Shown: positions 34,235 to 42,343, numbered from the stretch's first letter. The stretch is DNA of 64,000 nucleotides from Adhaeribacter rhizoryzae (GCF_008629685.1 NZ_VWSF01000011.1:1-64000), one strand, 5' to 3'. Program-made: numbers and translations. Notes: generated by a model not told the origin, from the letters alone.

Positions 34235-36004
34235 TTGGAACAGAAAACCGGTAAACAGGCAGGCAGCACCTTCGATTTTACAACTCTGAAGCGCCTCTAT
34301 GCCTTTGTTAAGCCTTATAAGCGCATATTTTATTTCATTATATTTCTCACCGTTACTTCGGCGGTATTGGCGGCGCTGCGGCCTTTTCTGGTGCAGTACA
34401 CCGTAGATAACCACATTATGGTCGGCGATTTAGATGGCCTCACTAAAATGTTTATCGGGTTGGGTGTATTGCTGATTGTGCACACGGGCGTGGAATATTT
34501 GCATACGTATTTTGCCGGCTGGCTGGGCCAGCATATTGTGCGCGATATACGGGTGTTGCTGTACAAGCATATCTTAAAACTCCGGCTTAAATTCTACGAC
34601 CGTACTCCCATTGGTACGCTGGTAACCCGTAACGTTTCGGATGTGGAGCAGCTATCGGATGTGTTCTCCGAAGGGCTAGCGGCCATGTCGGGCGATATTC
34701 TGCAGCTCGTCTTTATCCTGGGCTATATGCTCTACATCGACTGGAAGCTGACTTTGGTGAGTTTGGCTACCTTCCCGTTTTTGTTTATCAGCACGTATAT
34801 TTTCAAAGAGAAAGTAAAGAAATCTTTTCAGGAGGTGCGTACGGCCGTGGCTAATTTAAATGCGTTTGTGCAGGAACATATTACCGGCATGAACATCGTG
34901 CAAATATTTAACAACGAAGCCCGCGAAGAACGGAAATTCCAGAAAATAAACCAGGAGCATACCCAAGCCCAAATCCGGTCGGTACTCTATTATTCTATAT
35001 ATTTTCCGGTGGCCGAAGTAATTGGGGCAACCGGTACCGGCTTATTGGTTTGGTACGGGGCACGCGGTGTTATAAACGAAGAAGTAACGCTGGGTACGCT
35101 TATTGCCTTTATCATGTACATAGCCATGTTTTTCCGGCCCATCCGGCAAATTGCCGACCGTTTTAATACCTTGCAACTGGGTGTGGTAAGTACCGAGCGC
35201 ATTGTGCGCCTACTCGATTCCAAAGAATTAATATCAGATACCGGTACCTATGCACCCGCTACTATTCGGGGCGATGTATCTTTTGAGCGCGTGTGGTTTG
35301 CTTATAACAACGAGGAGTATGTATTACGCGATATTTCTTTTGAAGTAAAAGCCGGGCAAACGGTTGCTTTTGTAGGGGCTACCGGCGCTGGTAAAACGTC
35401 TATCATAAATTTATTAAGCCGTTTTTACGAAATAAACAAAGGTACCATTAAGGTCGATGGCGTTGATTTAACAGAATACGATTTAGATGTACTGCGCCGG
35501 CATATTGGGGTAGTGCTGCAAGATGTATTTTTGTTTTCGGGTTCTATTGCCGATAATATTAGTTTGGGTAACCCCCATATTACGCGCGAGCAAATTTGGG
35601 AAGCCGCCGAAATGGTAGGTGCCCGCAAATTTATTGAACGCCTGCCCGAAGGGTTAGATTACAAAGTAATGGAACGGGGTGCTACTTTATCGGTGGGGCA
35701 GCGGCAATTAATTTCGTTTGTGCGGGCCATGGTGTATAATCCCCGCATTATTATTCTCGACGAGGCCACTTCTTCGGTAGATTCCGAAACTGAAGAACTG
35801 ATTCGCTACGCCATCGACCGGTTAATGCAAGGCCGTACCTCTATTGTAATTGCGCACCGTTTGTCTACCATTCAGAAAGCCGATAAAATTATTGTGATGG
35901 ACAAAGGCGAAATAAAAGAAACTGGTAACCACGAAGAATTGCTGCAACAGCAAGGTTACTACGCGCAATTGTACCAGATGCAATACAAAGATGTGCTGAG
36001 TTAA
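34235..36004 (+). CDS. ABC exporter half-transporter, heterodimer type (YheH/LmrD-like)
   Basis: A 589-aa fused TMD-NBD exporter starting at TTG. Six membrane helices span about residues 28-310; the NBD follows with Walker A GATGAGKTS (near 383), a non-canonical signature LSVGQRQL (near 487), Walker B IIILDEATSSVD with the catalytic Glu (near 507), and switch His in IAHRLSTI. The altered LSVGQ signature with an intact Walker B is the pattern of one half of heterodimeric exporters such as TM287/288 or BmrCD. The likely partner is the minus-strand gene at 42448-44232, which has the matching degenerate Walker B. Substrate unknown; lipids or drugs are typical. Confidence 0.9.
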   Translation: MEQKTGKQAGSTFDFTTLKRLYAFVKPYKRIFYFIIFLTVTSAVLAALRPFLVQYTVDNHIMVGDLDGLTKMFIGLGVLLIVHTGVEYLHTYFAGWLGQHIVRDIRVLLYKHILKLRLKFYDRTPIGTLVTRNVSDVEQLSDVFSEGLAAMSGDILQLVFILGYMLYIDWKLTLVSLATFPFLFISTYIFKEKVKKSFQEVRTAVANLNAFVQEHITGMNIVQIFNNEAREERKFQKINQEHTQAQIRSVLYYSIYFPVAEVIGATGTGLLVWYGARGVINEEVTLGTLIAFIMYIAMFFRPIRQIADRFNTLQLGVVSTERIVRLLDSKELISDTGTYAPATIRGDVSFERVWFAYNNEEYVLRDISFEVKAGQTVAFVGATGAGKTSIINLLSRFYEINKGTIKVDGVDLTEYDLDVLRRHIGVVLQDVFLFSGSIADNISLGNPHITREQIWEAAEMVGARKFIERLPEGLDYKVMERGATLSVGQRQLISFVRAMVYNPRIIILDEATSSVDSETEELIRYAIDRLMQGRTSIVIAHRLSTIQKADKIIVMDKGEIKETGNHEELLQQQGYYAQLYQMQYKDVLS

Positions 36005-36073
36005 TATTGGTACGTTTAAAAAAATATTAGCCAAGAGCTAATCAGATACATAATATTTAGTTAGAATACGAAC

Positions 36074-36595
36074 GTGAATAAATTTTTTTTAGGGTTAATA
36101 TTATTAGTGCTGGTGGTAGGTTTTTCGGTTTATGCCTATTTAGGTGGTTTTAATAATCCTGAAATTAAAGTTACCACATCCAAAACCCAGTACATAGCCG
36201 GTACTTATTATGCGGGCCCTATAGAAGGAGAAGAATTGGGCCTTGTGTTCCGGAAAGCGGCAGAAGTTTTAGAGAAAAAAGAATTAGCCGGCCAATTAGC
36301 CAATATTTATTATAACAGCCCCGAAAAGCAAACCGATAGTCTGAAAGCTTTTATTGGTATTCTTATTCAGGATACAACTGCGCAACTGCCGGCCGGGTAC
36401 CAGTTACAAAAACTACCTGGCGGCAAAAAAGTAGTGCAGGCTACCATTAACGCGCACTACATGTTATCGCCTAAAAAACTTTACCCTGCCTTATTCGAAT
36501 ATCTTAAAAAAGAAAGCCTCAAAAACCGGCAAACCTATCTCGAAATATTCCCGAACGAGCGTTCCGCTTTCATTCAAACCGAAATTCTTCCGTAG
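36074..36595 (+). CDS. Membrane-anchored GyrI-like/effector-binding domain protein
   Basis: A 173-aa protein with a GTG start and an N-terminal signal-anchor helix (about residues 4-24). The remainder (about 30-173) has the alternating strand-helix pattern of SOUL/GyrI-like ligand-binding domains (QYIAGTYYAGP, LQKLPGGKKVVQATINAHY, TYLEIFPNERSAFIQTEILP) seen in small Bacteroidota proteins. No catalytic residues are apparent. It follows the ABC exporter by 69 bp in the same orientation and could share its transcript. Assignment to the GyrI-like fold is an inference from pattern only. Confidence 0.55.
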   Translation: MNKFFLGLILLVLVVGFSVYAYLGGFNNPEIKVTTSKTQYIAGTYYAGPIEGEELGLVFRKAAEVLEKKELAGQLANIYYNSPEKQTDSLKAFIGILIQDTTAQLPAGYQLQKLPGGKKVVQATINAHYMLSPKKLYPALFEYLKKESLKNRQTYLEIFPNERSAFIQTEILP

Positions 36596-36640
36596 TTATA
36601 CTTTCCTAAAGCTAAAAATTAAGTATTATTTTCCTATAAA

Positions 36641-36656
36641 TACCCAAAATTGGGTA
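36641..36656. promoter_or_regulatory. NarL-type 7-2-7 palindrome upstream of the LuxR-family regulator
   Basis: TACCCAA-AA-TTGGGTA is a perfect inverted repeat of heptamers spaced by 2 bp. NarL and NarP bind heptamers (TACYYMT) in exactly this 7-2-7 layout, and each arm matches six of seven positions. It lies about 24 bp before a TAAATTTG -7 element and 155 bp before the NarL-family gene, so autoregulation is plausible. Confidence 0.5.
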
Positions 36657-36679
36657 TACCCTCGTATCTGTCTAGCACC

Positions 36680-36687
36680 TAAATTTG
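36680..36687 (+). promoter_or_regulatory. Candidate -7 element (TAAATTTG) for the LuxR-family regulator
   Basis: TAAATTTG matches TAnnTTTG exactly; the -33 region lacks TTTG and is instead next to the 7-2-7 palindrome, which would suit an activator-dependent or repressed promoter. Confidence 0.45.
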
Positions 36688-36811
36688 AATAAATTAAATC
36701 TTTCTAAGTCATAAGGGCACTATACGCCTCCTGTGGGTTTAGAAATTTGAAAGAAATTGATTGAGAGAGAGCAACCAATAAGTATCCTGATAGACTTTTA
36801 AGCAGTTGACA

Positions 36812-37462
36812 ATGGTTAAGGTTGCTATTATTGATGAAAATGAACAGACCAAGCTGGAGCTCAAAAATTTTATTGATGCACAACGGGAGTTAAAGTGTGC
36901 CTGGGTTAGCAATTCTGTTTTGGAGGCGCTTACTATGCTACCAAGAAACGGAGTTTTGCACGTGCTGTTAATTAGCCTGGCCGACGATAACCTAAGCAAA
37001 TTATCGCCGACACAGTTAAGAAAAGTAAAGGAAACGAATCCGGAAATCGAAATAATAATATTGGCTAATAGTCCTGACACAAAGAAGGTTATAACCCTAT
37101 TGCGGGCCGGCGTAATAGGGTACTTGCCCCGGCATACGCCCCTGGCGCAACTAAAAGAAGCGATCTTGGGTAGCCGGCAGGGCGGGGCTTACATTGTACC
37201 GGTTATGGTTAGGCGGATGTTGGATTTTTTCCGGTCGCAAGAAGATTTTGAAGATGTACTAACCGATCGGGAAAAAGAAATTGTCCAGTGTTTGGTAGAA
37301 GGCATGAGTTATAAATTAATCGCTTTTAAGCTGGATGTTGCCCTGGATACCGTGCGATACCATTTGCGTAATATTTACAAAAAGCTCAATGTACATAGCA
37401 AAGCGCAGGTAATTAGCAAGGTTGTTACCGGCGAATTGGGGGTAAAAAATGAAAAATTGTAA
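36812..37462 (+). CDS. NarL/LuxR-family regulator with degenerate receiver domain
   Basis: A 216-aa protein with an N-terminal receiver-like domain (1-120) and a C-terminal LuxR-type HTH (about 145-205: LTDREKEIVQCLVEGMSYKLIAFKLDVALDTVRYHLRNIYKKLNVHSKAQ). An ATG at 36812 gives the start MVKVAIIDENE; a TTG two codons upstream is less likely. In the receiver, the position of the phospho-acceptor Asp is Ser55 (HVLLISLADD where canonical proteins have DVVLLDI), and the conserved Lys of the GYLLK motif is Arg (GYLPRHTP). It is therefore probably not phosphorylated, or uses Asp58/59. No histidine kinase gene is adjacent. DNA-binding domain looks intact. Confidence 0.85.
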   Translation: MVKVAIIDENEQTKLELKNFIDAQRELKCAWVSNSVLEALTMLPRNGVLHVLLISLADDNLSKLSPTQLRKVKETNPEIEIIILANSPDTKKVITLLRAGVIGYLPRHTPLAQLKEAILGSRQGGAYIVPVMVRRMLDFFRSQEDFEDVLTDREKEIVQCLVEGMSYKLIAFKLDVALDTVRYHLRNIYKKLNVHSKAQVISKVVTGELGVKNEKL

Positions 37463-37510
37463 TAGAAACTAAGTCAGAAAAAATTTAATTAAACCTACCC
37501 AAACATGTAG

Positions 37511-37541
37511 TTGACAATACACTAATTAAGTTGTACCTTTA
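37511..37541 (+). promoter_or_regulatory. Bacteroidota-type promoter for the 51-aa ORF
   Basis: TTG at 37511-37513, a 20-nt spacer and TACCTTTA at 37534-37541 fit the TTTG-N19/20-TAnnTTTG pattern well. It lies 84 bp upstream of the small gene starting at 37626. Confidence 0.6.
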
Positions 37542-37625
37542 AATCGTAATATTTATAAATAATACGAAAATAATTAAATCCGAGCTCTTAAAATTGTAAC
37601 TAACTCACATAAACTTTAAACGCGT

Positions 37626-37781
37626 ATGAAAACAAAAGGTAATTTCTTAAGCTATATAGCTGCAGAAAAAAAGCAAAGAAAAGAAGAAGTTAAATCTCCT
37701 AACAACCAAAACTCTTATAACGGCTCTAAGTCGAAAAATTCTTCAGCTAGAAGCGAATCGGCACATTATCAAGTATCTTAA
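37626..37781 (+). CDS. Small basic hypothetical protein, 51 aa
   Basis: A 51-aa ORF that starts MKTKGNFLSYIAAEKKQRKE and continues with a Ser/Asn/Lys-rich, probably disordered tail ending SAHYQVS. It is very hydrophilic after a short hydrophobic patch. Support for it being real comes from its context: a good promoter upstream, an ATG start, and a strong terminator 190 bp downstream. No family is recognised; it might be a nucleic-acid-binding or regulatory peptide, but that is a guess. Confidence 0.5.
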   Translation: MKTKGNFLSYIAAEKKQRKEEVKSPNNQNSYNGSKSKNSSARSESAHYQVS

Positions 37782-37970
37782 TTACAGCTTATCGATTAAA
37801 TTTACTTTTCAGAACTCTTAAAAAACACCTTTTTAGCCATACCCAATTTTAAGTTTGTGTGGTTGAAATAAAGAAATTAATCAACTGATAACGGCTCTCT
37901 CTCCTGAAGAGCCCATAATAAGGAGGCCGCCCAAGGATTATTGCCCACCTGGCCCATTTATTATAAAACA

Positions 37971-38012
37971 AAGCCTGCCTGTTTAAGTTAATTAAACAAG
38001 CAGGCTTTTGGT
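37971..38012 (+). terminator. Strong terminator downstream of the 51-aa gene
   Basis: Stem 37971-37986 / 37992-38007 pairs over 16 bp with one mismatch and a 5-nt loop, followed by TTGGTTTT. It ends the small-gene transcript and may also act for the convergent XRE gene. Confidence 0.75.
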
Positions 38013-38072
38013 TTTATAAAAGGTTAGCCGATCCGGTAAGTTGCCGGCTTAAAATAAATTTAGGCGCAATTA

Positions 38073-38474
38073 TTACAACTTGCGGGTTAATTCGGTAATC
38101 CGGGCTTTCAAATCATCAATCTGCGATTTATTTTTCTTCGATTTTTCAATGGCATCCAGCGTTTCGAGTAAGTGCTGCATTTCTTGCAGGTGCTTAAGGC
38201 GGTGCTTTTGCATGGTTGCGCTATCTGCATCGTGCGGCGTAGTATCAGATTTAAAAATATTGCCTTCGCCGTAAATTACCCAATGCGGATTTAGTTCGGG
38301 TATATTATTCAGTACCGATAATAAATCGTCCATGCAATAATTTTTACCCGCAATAATATTTGAAATTAAAATGGCAGATGTGTTGGTAAATTCGCCTAAG
38401 GCAAAAATATCCATGCCTTTAATTTTCATGAAAAAGCGAAGCCGGGTTCCTATCTGTTCTAAATTAGCTGCCAT
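38073..38474 (-). CDS. XRE-family helix-turn-helix regulator with C-terminal coiled coil
   Basis: A 133-aa protein. The N-terminal 70 residues follow the XRE pattern (IGTRLRFFMKIKGMDIFALGEFTN ... ILISNIIAGKNYCMDDLLSVLNNIPELNPHWVIYGEGNIF), a style common in Bacteroidota regulators that end the HTH with NPxWxxxGEG. From about residue 85 the helix is highly charged with a Leu-rich heptad pattern (LKHLQEMQHLLETLDAIEKSKK ... LKARITELTRKL), consistent with a dimerising coiled coil. It starts the accessory stretch. A target is not visible. Confidence 0.75.
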   Translation of the reverse strand: MAANLEQIGTRLRFFMKIKGMDIFALGEFTNTSAILISNIIAGKNYCMDDLLSVLNNIPELNPHWVIYGEGNIFKSDTTPHDADSATMQKHRLKHLQEMQHLLETLDAIEKSKKNKSQIDDLKARITELTRKL

Positions 38475-38760
38475 TTTTTATCTTTATCAAGGTGTTTAAC
38501 TGTTCCGGAAATATTTAAAGCAGGCGTTTAGGCCTGTTGTAAGAACTCAATTGCCAAACTTAGCTTATAGCTAGCGGCTAAATATTTAATAATTTAAGTA
38601 CAACAGGTATTATACGTTGCGGGGTAGTTAAGTAGTTTAACTGCGGCATTTAAAAAACGGCTAATTAAAAAACGGTAGTAAACAGAAAAGCCTGGTTAGT
38701 ACCAGGCTATAGGCAAATTAATACTTAAAAGTTAGTTTAACAGGTGGTGTTGGGTACTAA

Positions 38761-38931
38761 TTAATTTTCAGAAAAAGCATAAAGGCCAAAATCCGGAATA
38801 ATAATATAAGCATAAAACCGATTGGTATCGTTAGCTTTCACTTCTTTGTTATATAAAATGCGCGCTGTTAAATCATTTTTGAGCCGGTTGCTGTAACTTA
38901 ATTCTGAGGGTAATCTTATTCCTTTTTTCAT
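38761..38931 (-). CDS. Possible small protein, 56 aa
   Basis: An ATG-started reading frame of 56 codons (MKKGIRLPSELSYSNRLKND...) ending with an IIIPDFGLYAFSEN tail. Amino-acid composition looks protein-like (charged first half, a hydrophobic strand near residues 40-48). It lies in the accessory stretch and no relative is recognised. Confidence 0.35.
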   Translation of the reverse strand: MKKGIRLPSELSYSNRLKNDLTARILYNKEVKANDTNRFYAYIIIPDFGLYAFSEN

Positions 38932-39122
38932 GATGCTATACGGTTAAGGTAAAAGAATAGCCAAACCTGTTTGTTTATGAGCCTGACAATTATGGTAGAT
39001 TACCCACGCCTAATTAAGGGTTGCAGGTTTCTGACCCGAAAACATATACGACTGCTTTAATTTTTTAAACGGTACTTTTTTAAGAAAAGCATTGCACTCT
39101 TAAAACTTTTCTATACAACAAT

Positions 39123-39272
39123 GTGGCAGTAATTCAGATAGTTGACAATGAAGCGCGTAAAAGCTGGCTGGTTTTTCAGTTCCAATTCGAGCCTTATTCA
39201 GCCGCCCGCGCTTATTTATTATACCTTCACTATCTCCCGTTGCTGTTAGGTTTGTTGGCCGCCATAGCCTAG
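39123..39272 (+). CDS. Possible small membrane protein, 49 aa
   Basis: A GTG-started frame of 49 codons that opens MAVIQIVDNEARKSWLVFQF and ends in a hydrophobic stretch of about 18 residues (YLHYLPLLLGLLAAIA). Codon composition is protein-like, but there is no ATG and no Shine-Dalgarno. It could be a fragment of a decayed gene. Confidence 0.25.
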   Translation: MAVIQIVDNEARKSWLVFQFQFEPYSAARAYLLYLHYLPLLLGLLAAIA

Positions 39273-39791
39273 CAAGTCAAATAAATTTATTTACCCATTA
39301 TAAAACCTGAACAGGCCTATGCTCATTATGTTCATGCTGTCAGCAATTTTCCTGTAGCTACCGGCTGTTTTATTCAGAGCGTTTTAGTAGACTGCCTAAA
39401 AGCTGCCAGGGAACGCGCCCTGTAAAATTCAGGCACCAGAACTTGCAACAACATTATCCGGTAAGTTTTTCCGGCAACAACGTTCCTCTAAATACTTAAT
39501 GGGTATCTTAAGCATAGGAAGTATGTATTAAGCCATCATAAAACCATAATTATTATAACTTAAGCAGCTACTTAATACACCAATAGTACTTGTGCGCTCA
39601 ATCGAAGCATCGTCTTTTATAATGGAATGGCCCATTCTCTTCCCTGGAAGGGCCAGGGGTAACTTTAGAAATTATTTAACTTTAGCTATTCCCGTTCTTA
39701 AATGCGCATAATAATTCAATATTGGTGTAAAGATATAAATACACTTAGGCTTGTTGCTTTTACAAAGGTCGTAATGCTTTGGTGCAGCTCT

Positions 39792-39980
39792 TTATATGCC
39801 AGTATGGCTACTGCCTTTTTTATTTTCTTTTTTTATTCGTTTCTGCTCGTAGGCAATTATAGAGTATATATGTTCTTTTAATTCTAAAGCTCCGGGTGTG
39901 CGGGGTTCAGCATCTACCAGTTCTTCTATGCGCTTGGCAATAGCATCGTAGTCGCGGTTGTTTTTAATGGTGTGTTTCAT
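39792..39980 (-). CDS. HigA-like antitoxin fragment lacking the HTH (62 aa)
   Basis: The first ~45 residues, MKHTIKNNRDYDAIAKRIEE followed by LVDAEPRTPGALELK and an IAYEQKR segment, match the N-terminal helix region of HigA/COG5499 antitoxins (usual pattern: DY..AL.RIEEL.DAEPGTPEGDELE.L). Full antitoxins are about 110-130 aa and continue into an HTH; this one stops after a short lysine-rich tail. No HTH-coding continuation was found on the minus strand below 39792, and no toxin ORF lies beside it. It may be a degraded remnant or a stand-alone short form. Confidence 0.55.
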   Translation of the reverse strand: MKHTIKNNRDYDAIAKRIEELVDAEPRTPGALELKEHIYSIIAYEQKRIKKENKKGSSHTGI

Positions 39981-40036
39981 TCGTGTGTAGTATTAAGGGC
40001 TTAGAAAAAGTAATTAATGGTTGTGTTGGTAGTGGT

Positions 40037-40219
40037 TCAGGAGTTGTTGGTAAAATTGCCGCTGGTTATATTTAGGCCAGGAGTATCTTCTTTTTCGTGG
40101 GTTTTACGCTGTTTAAGGCTCTTATTTTTAATCCATGCCTCGTGTAATTCCCATAAGCTTATGGTAATTAATAACATAACAAATACAACGTAATACCCCA
40201 AAGCTGTTACCATTTTCAT
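40037..40219 (-). CDS. Small single-pass membrane protein (60 aa), start uncertain
   Basis: A frame with one hydrophobic helix (VTALGYYVVFVMLLITISLW) followed by a basic, then polar C-terminal tail. The frame stays open up to 40345, but the extra 42 codons lie in extremely AT-rich DNA and are unlike coding sequence, so the Met at 40219 (or 40213) is preferred. Topology and small size are all that can be said; it sits in the small-gene accessory stretch. Confidence 0.4.
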   Translation of the reverse strand: MKMVTALGYYVVFVMLLITISLWELHEAWIKNKSLKQRKTHEKEDTPGLNITSGNFTNNS

Positions 40220-40345
40220 AACCAATGCATTTGCCGAAAGGATTACAACATATATACCAAAATACTTATATATTATAAGTTTATATAAAAATGATAATAG
40301 TGAGCACTTTATATATAAAAAATTATATATAAAATTTTGCTGCAT

Positions 40346-40862
40346 TCTTCAGCTTTCCAGATAATGGAAAAGCTGTGCTAAATTTTGGAAATATTTGAAA
40401 TAAAGCGTTTTAAACTACATTAAGAGGAGTATATTGCTTGTAAAATCAGGTGTGCATACCAGGGAAAGTAAAACTGATTGGGCTAAGAATTTGCCCTGAA
40501 AAGTTAAATACGGGAAGATAATTCTGGTAAAAAGTTTGTGCAGGAAGCTTAAGCCGGAAACTTACTAATATTTAAAAGCTGCGGTATTAGCTAATAAGCG
40601 TTTCCAAAATTTGTAAAATAGTTATTAGGTGTTTTGGCTTACAGCCGGGTACTAATATTGCAAGAGGCAGGATGCAATTTATTGGGTAGGGTTAAATAAT
40701 ATAAGCCCAGATAGGAATTAAATTTATTTCGACTTTATGCCTAAAGGTTAAGCAAAAGTTAATCTAAAGCGTAATAAATTTTTTATTGCCACTATTAAAA
40801 TAATATTCACCAGAATGCCGGCTTTACTTTCGCCATCTAATAAACAGAAACCTTGAGAAAAC
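40346..40862. other. Gene-free AT-rich stretch
   Basis: About 500 bp without an ORF of note or clear repeat; nothing further seen. Confidence 0.45.
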
Positions 40863-41120
40863 TTATTCTTTGCTGGTAAATGCCCGGATGCCTGCTACTT
40901 CGTTCGATTTATTATCATACCAAACTTCGGCAAAAAAGGTGCTCAGGTAGTACGTGTTTATGCGGTATAACTCACAATAACGAGTAGCTAGGTAAGTACC
41001 ATCGGTTATTAAATAATCTAATTGTTCGTAATAGGGCAGCAATTTAAAATCATGAAGACCCAAGGTGGCCTCTTTGGGTTTTTCGGTAATTGCTGCTGAA
41101 TACTCTTTATCGTTAATCAT
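40863..41120 (-). CDS. Hypothetical protein, 85 aa
   Basis: A soluble 85-aa protein, not recognised. It has a Tyr-rich central part (LLPYYEQLDYLITDGTYLATRYCELYRINTYYLSTFF) followed by AEVWYDNKSNEVAGIRAFTS, which looks like a small alpha/beta fold with a beta-hairpin at the end. Composition is protein-like and the ATG is clear. It is one of several isolated minus-strand small genes in the accessory stretch. Confidence 0.5.
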   Translation of the reverse strand: MINDKEYSAAITEKPKEATLGLHDFKLLPYYEQLDYLITDGTYLATRYCELYRINTYYLSTFFAEVWYDNKSNEVAGIRAFTSKE

Positions 41121-41581
41121 TGGGTTACTTACGTATTGTAGAAGTTAATATATTAACTGCTTTTCAGAAGTAGGCTTAATAAAACAGTTTCTGTTAGTAC
41201 CTGGGTTAAACCCGTGCCTATTGCCGCCTATATTTAATATTATTACTGTTTAATTAAAACAAAGCGCTTTCTTTCTCTCCATTAGCTCTGCCATAAATTT
41301 AAAAATTTGCCAAAAACCCAGAATAAATTTAGTACTAGGTAAGCCACTAAGCTTGTTTAGACTACTGCTTTACAAGCCTTTGTTAATGCAAATTTTTATA
41401 AGTAAAGTAAAGTTGCCAAATAATCCTAATAAAGCCCTAAAATATTACGCTAGACATATGATGATATTAATAGCCGCTAAATTAAAGTTATTCTAAATCA
41501 AGTATTTCTGCTTAAAGTTGCTTTTCGGAAGCCCGTACGAACTGCGGCGGCAGTTAAGTAAAAATATTGAAGCGGCTAAAG
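41121..41581. other. Gene-free AT-rich stretch
   Basis: About 460 bp with no ORF, hairpin or repeat that stands out. Confidence 0.45.
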
Positions 41582-41821
41582 TTAAACTGGCTCGTTCAGG
41601 CGCAACTGCCCACCTTCCAGGCGCAGGCCGCCCCAGAAAAATGCCTCCGGTATATTCAGAGCATGGGCAAGTTGTTTAATAAAGCATATATTCCCTTGTT
41701 CCAGGTTTTCGTGAATTTCTGTAAGGGGCATATCAAACTGCTCGCAAAGTAAAGCGGGTGTTTTGTGGCGAAATTCTAGTGCTTGGTAAAGCAATTCGTA
41801 ACGGCTGTAGATGATTCCCAT
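41582..41821 (-). CDS. Small XRE-like protein, 79 aa
   Basis: A 79-aa protein whose middle (TPALLCEQFDMPLTEIHENLEQG, then FIKQLAHALNIPEAFFWGG) has the helical rhythm and the closing 'ALNIP...FF' of XRE-type HTH domains (normal ending: LA.aL.vp...lf). The DNA-recognition helix would be MPLTEIHENLEQ. The N-terminal helix before it is RYELLYQALEFRH. It resembles the HTH of the regulator at 38073-38474 only weakly. A REP-like hairpin lies 95 bp upstream. Confidence 0.5.
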   Translation of the reverse strand: MGIIYSRYELLYQALEFRHKTPALLCEQFDMPLTEIHENLEQGNICFIKQLAHALNIPEAFFWGGLRLEGGQLRLNEPV

Positions 41822-41916
41822 GTTAAGGAGATGCTAAAAAGAATAATTACTAATAAATAACTGCTATTAAGCAAAATTAAATGGTATACTTTCCATTTGT
41901 CTTTGAAGCCCATCTC

Positions 41917-41973
41917 TGTCATTCAGGAGGAAACTATTTGGCTGCCTGCTACATAGTTTCCTCCTGAATGACA
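41917..41973. repeat. REP/MITE-like perfect 21-bp inverted repeat
   Basis: Arms 41917-41937 and 41953-41973 are perfectly complementary with a 15-nt loop; the core word is GTCATTCAGGAGGAAACTA. Outside the arms CCCA and TGGG extend the symmetry. It carries no T-run, so it is not a terminator. Palindromes beginning TGTCAT are a common dispersed repeat type in Bacteroidota. Confidence 0.75.
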
Positions 41974-42229
41974 AATGTGGGTTACTTAAAGTTTCACTGC
42001 TTTGGCTTTTGCGTAACATCAGTAAATAACTATTTGCGAAATAGTATTAATGGATAATTTATAAAGTAGAATAACTGAGCTGTAATAAGTTACCGGAAAA
42101 TTTCGGTAAAGGAAAGAAGTACGTTTTTAAAATTGGCGTACATTAAAAATTATGGTGCCAATCTAAATTCAAGATAAAATTTACACTAAATATTTTGAAA
42201 AGGCGATTAATTATTTATAGCAGAAAAAC

Positions 42230-42260
42230 AAAAAAACCTCCTAAACTTACGTCTAGAAGG
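42230..42260 (-). terminator. Terminator of tRNA-Pro
   Basis: Minus-strand stem CCTTCTA (42260-42254) / TAGGAGG (42243-42237), one mismatch, followed by seven T residues. Confidence 0.65.
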
Positions 42261-42269
42261 CTTTATTAG

Positions 42270-42343
42270 TCGGGATGGCCGGATTTGAACCGACGACCTC
42301 CAGCACCCCATGCTGGCGCGATACCGGGCTACGCTACATCCCG
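42270..42343 (-). tRNA. tRNA-Pro (GGG)
   Basis: Read on the minus strand: acceptor CGGGATG / CATCCCG, D-arm TAGCGTAGCCCGGTATCGC, anticodon stem CCAGC/GCTGG around loop ATGGGGT (anticodon GGG), T-arm GTCGGTTCAAATCCGGC, discriminator A. 74 nt; no CCA is encoded. Confidence 0.96.

Larger units (their letters stand above)
38475..39791. other. 1.3-kb gene-poor accessory stretch
   Basis: No ORF of ordinary size. Only two short reading frames stand out: a 56-aa ORF on the minus strand (38761-38931) and a GTG-initiated 49-aa ORF on the plus strand (39123-39272). The remainder shows stop-rich AT-rich sequence and no clear repeat. Confidence 0.45.
41822..42269. other. Gene-free stretch with a REP-like hairpin and the tRNA-Pro terminator
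   Basis: About 450 bp upstream of the small XRE-like gene. It holds the perfect 21-bp inverted repeat at 41917-41973 and the terminator of tRNA-Pro; nothing else was found. Confidence 0.5.
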
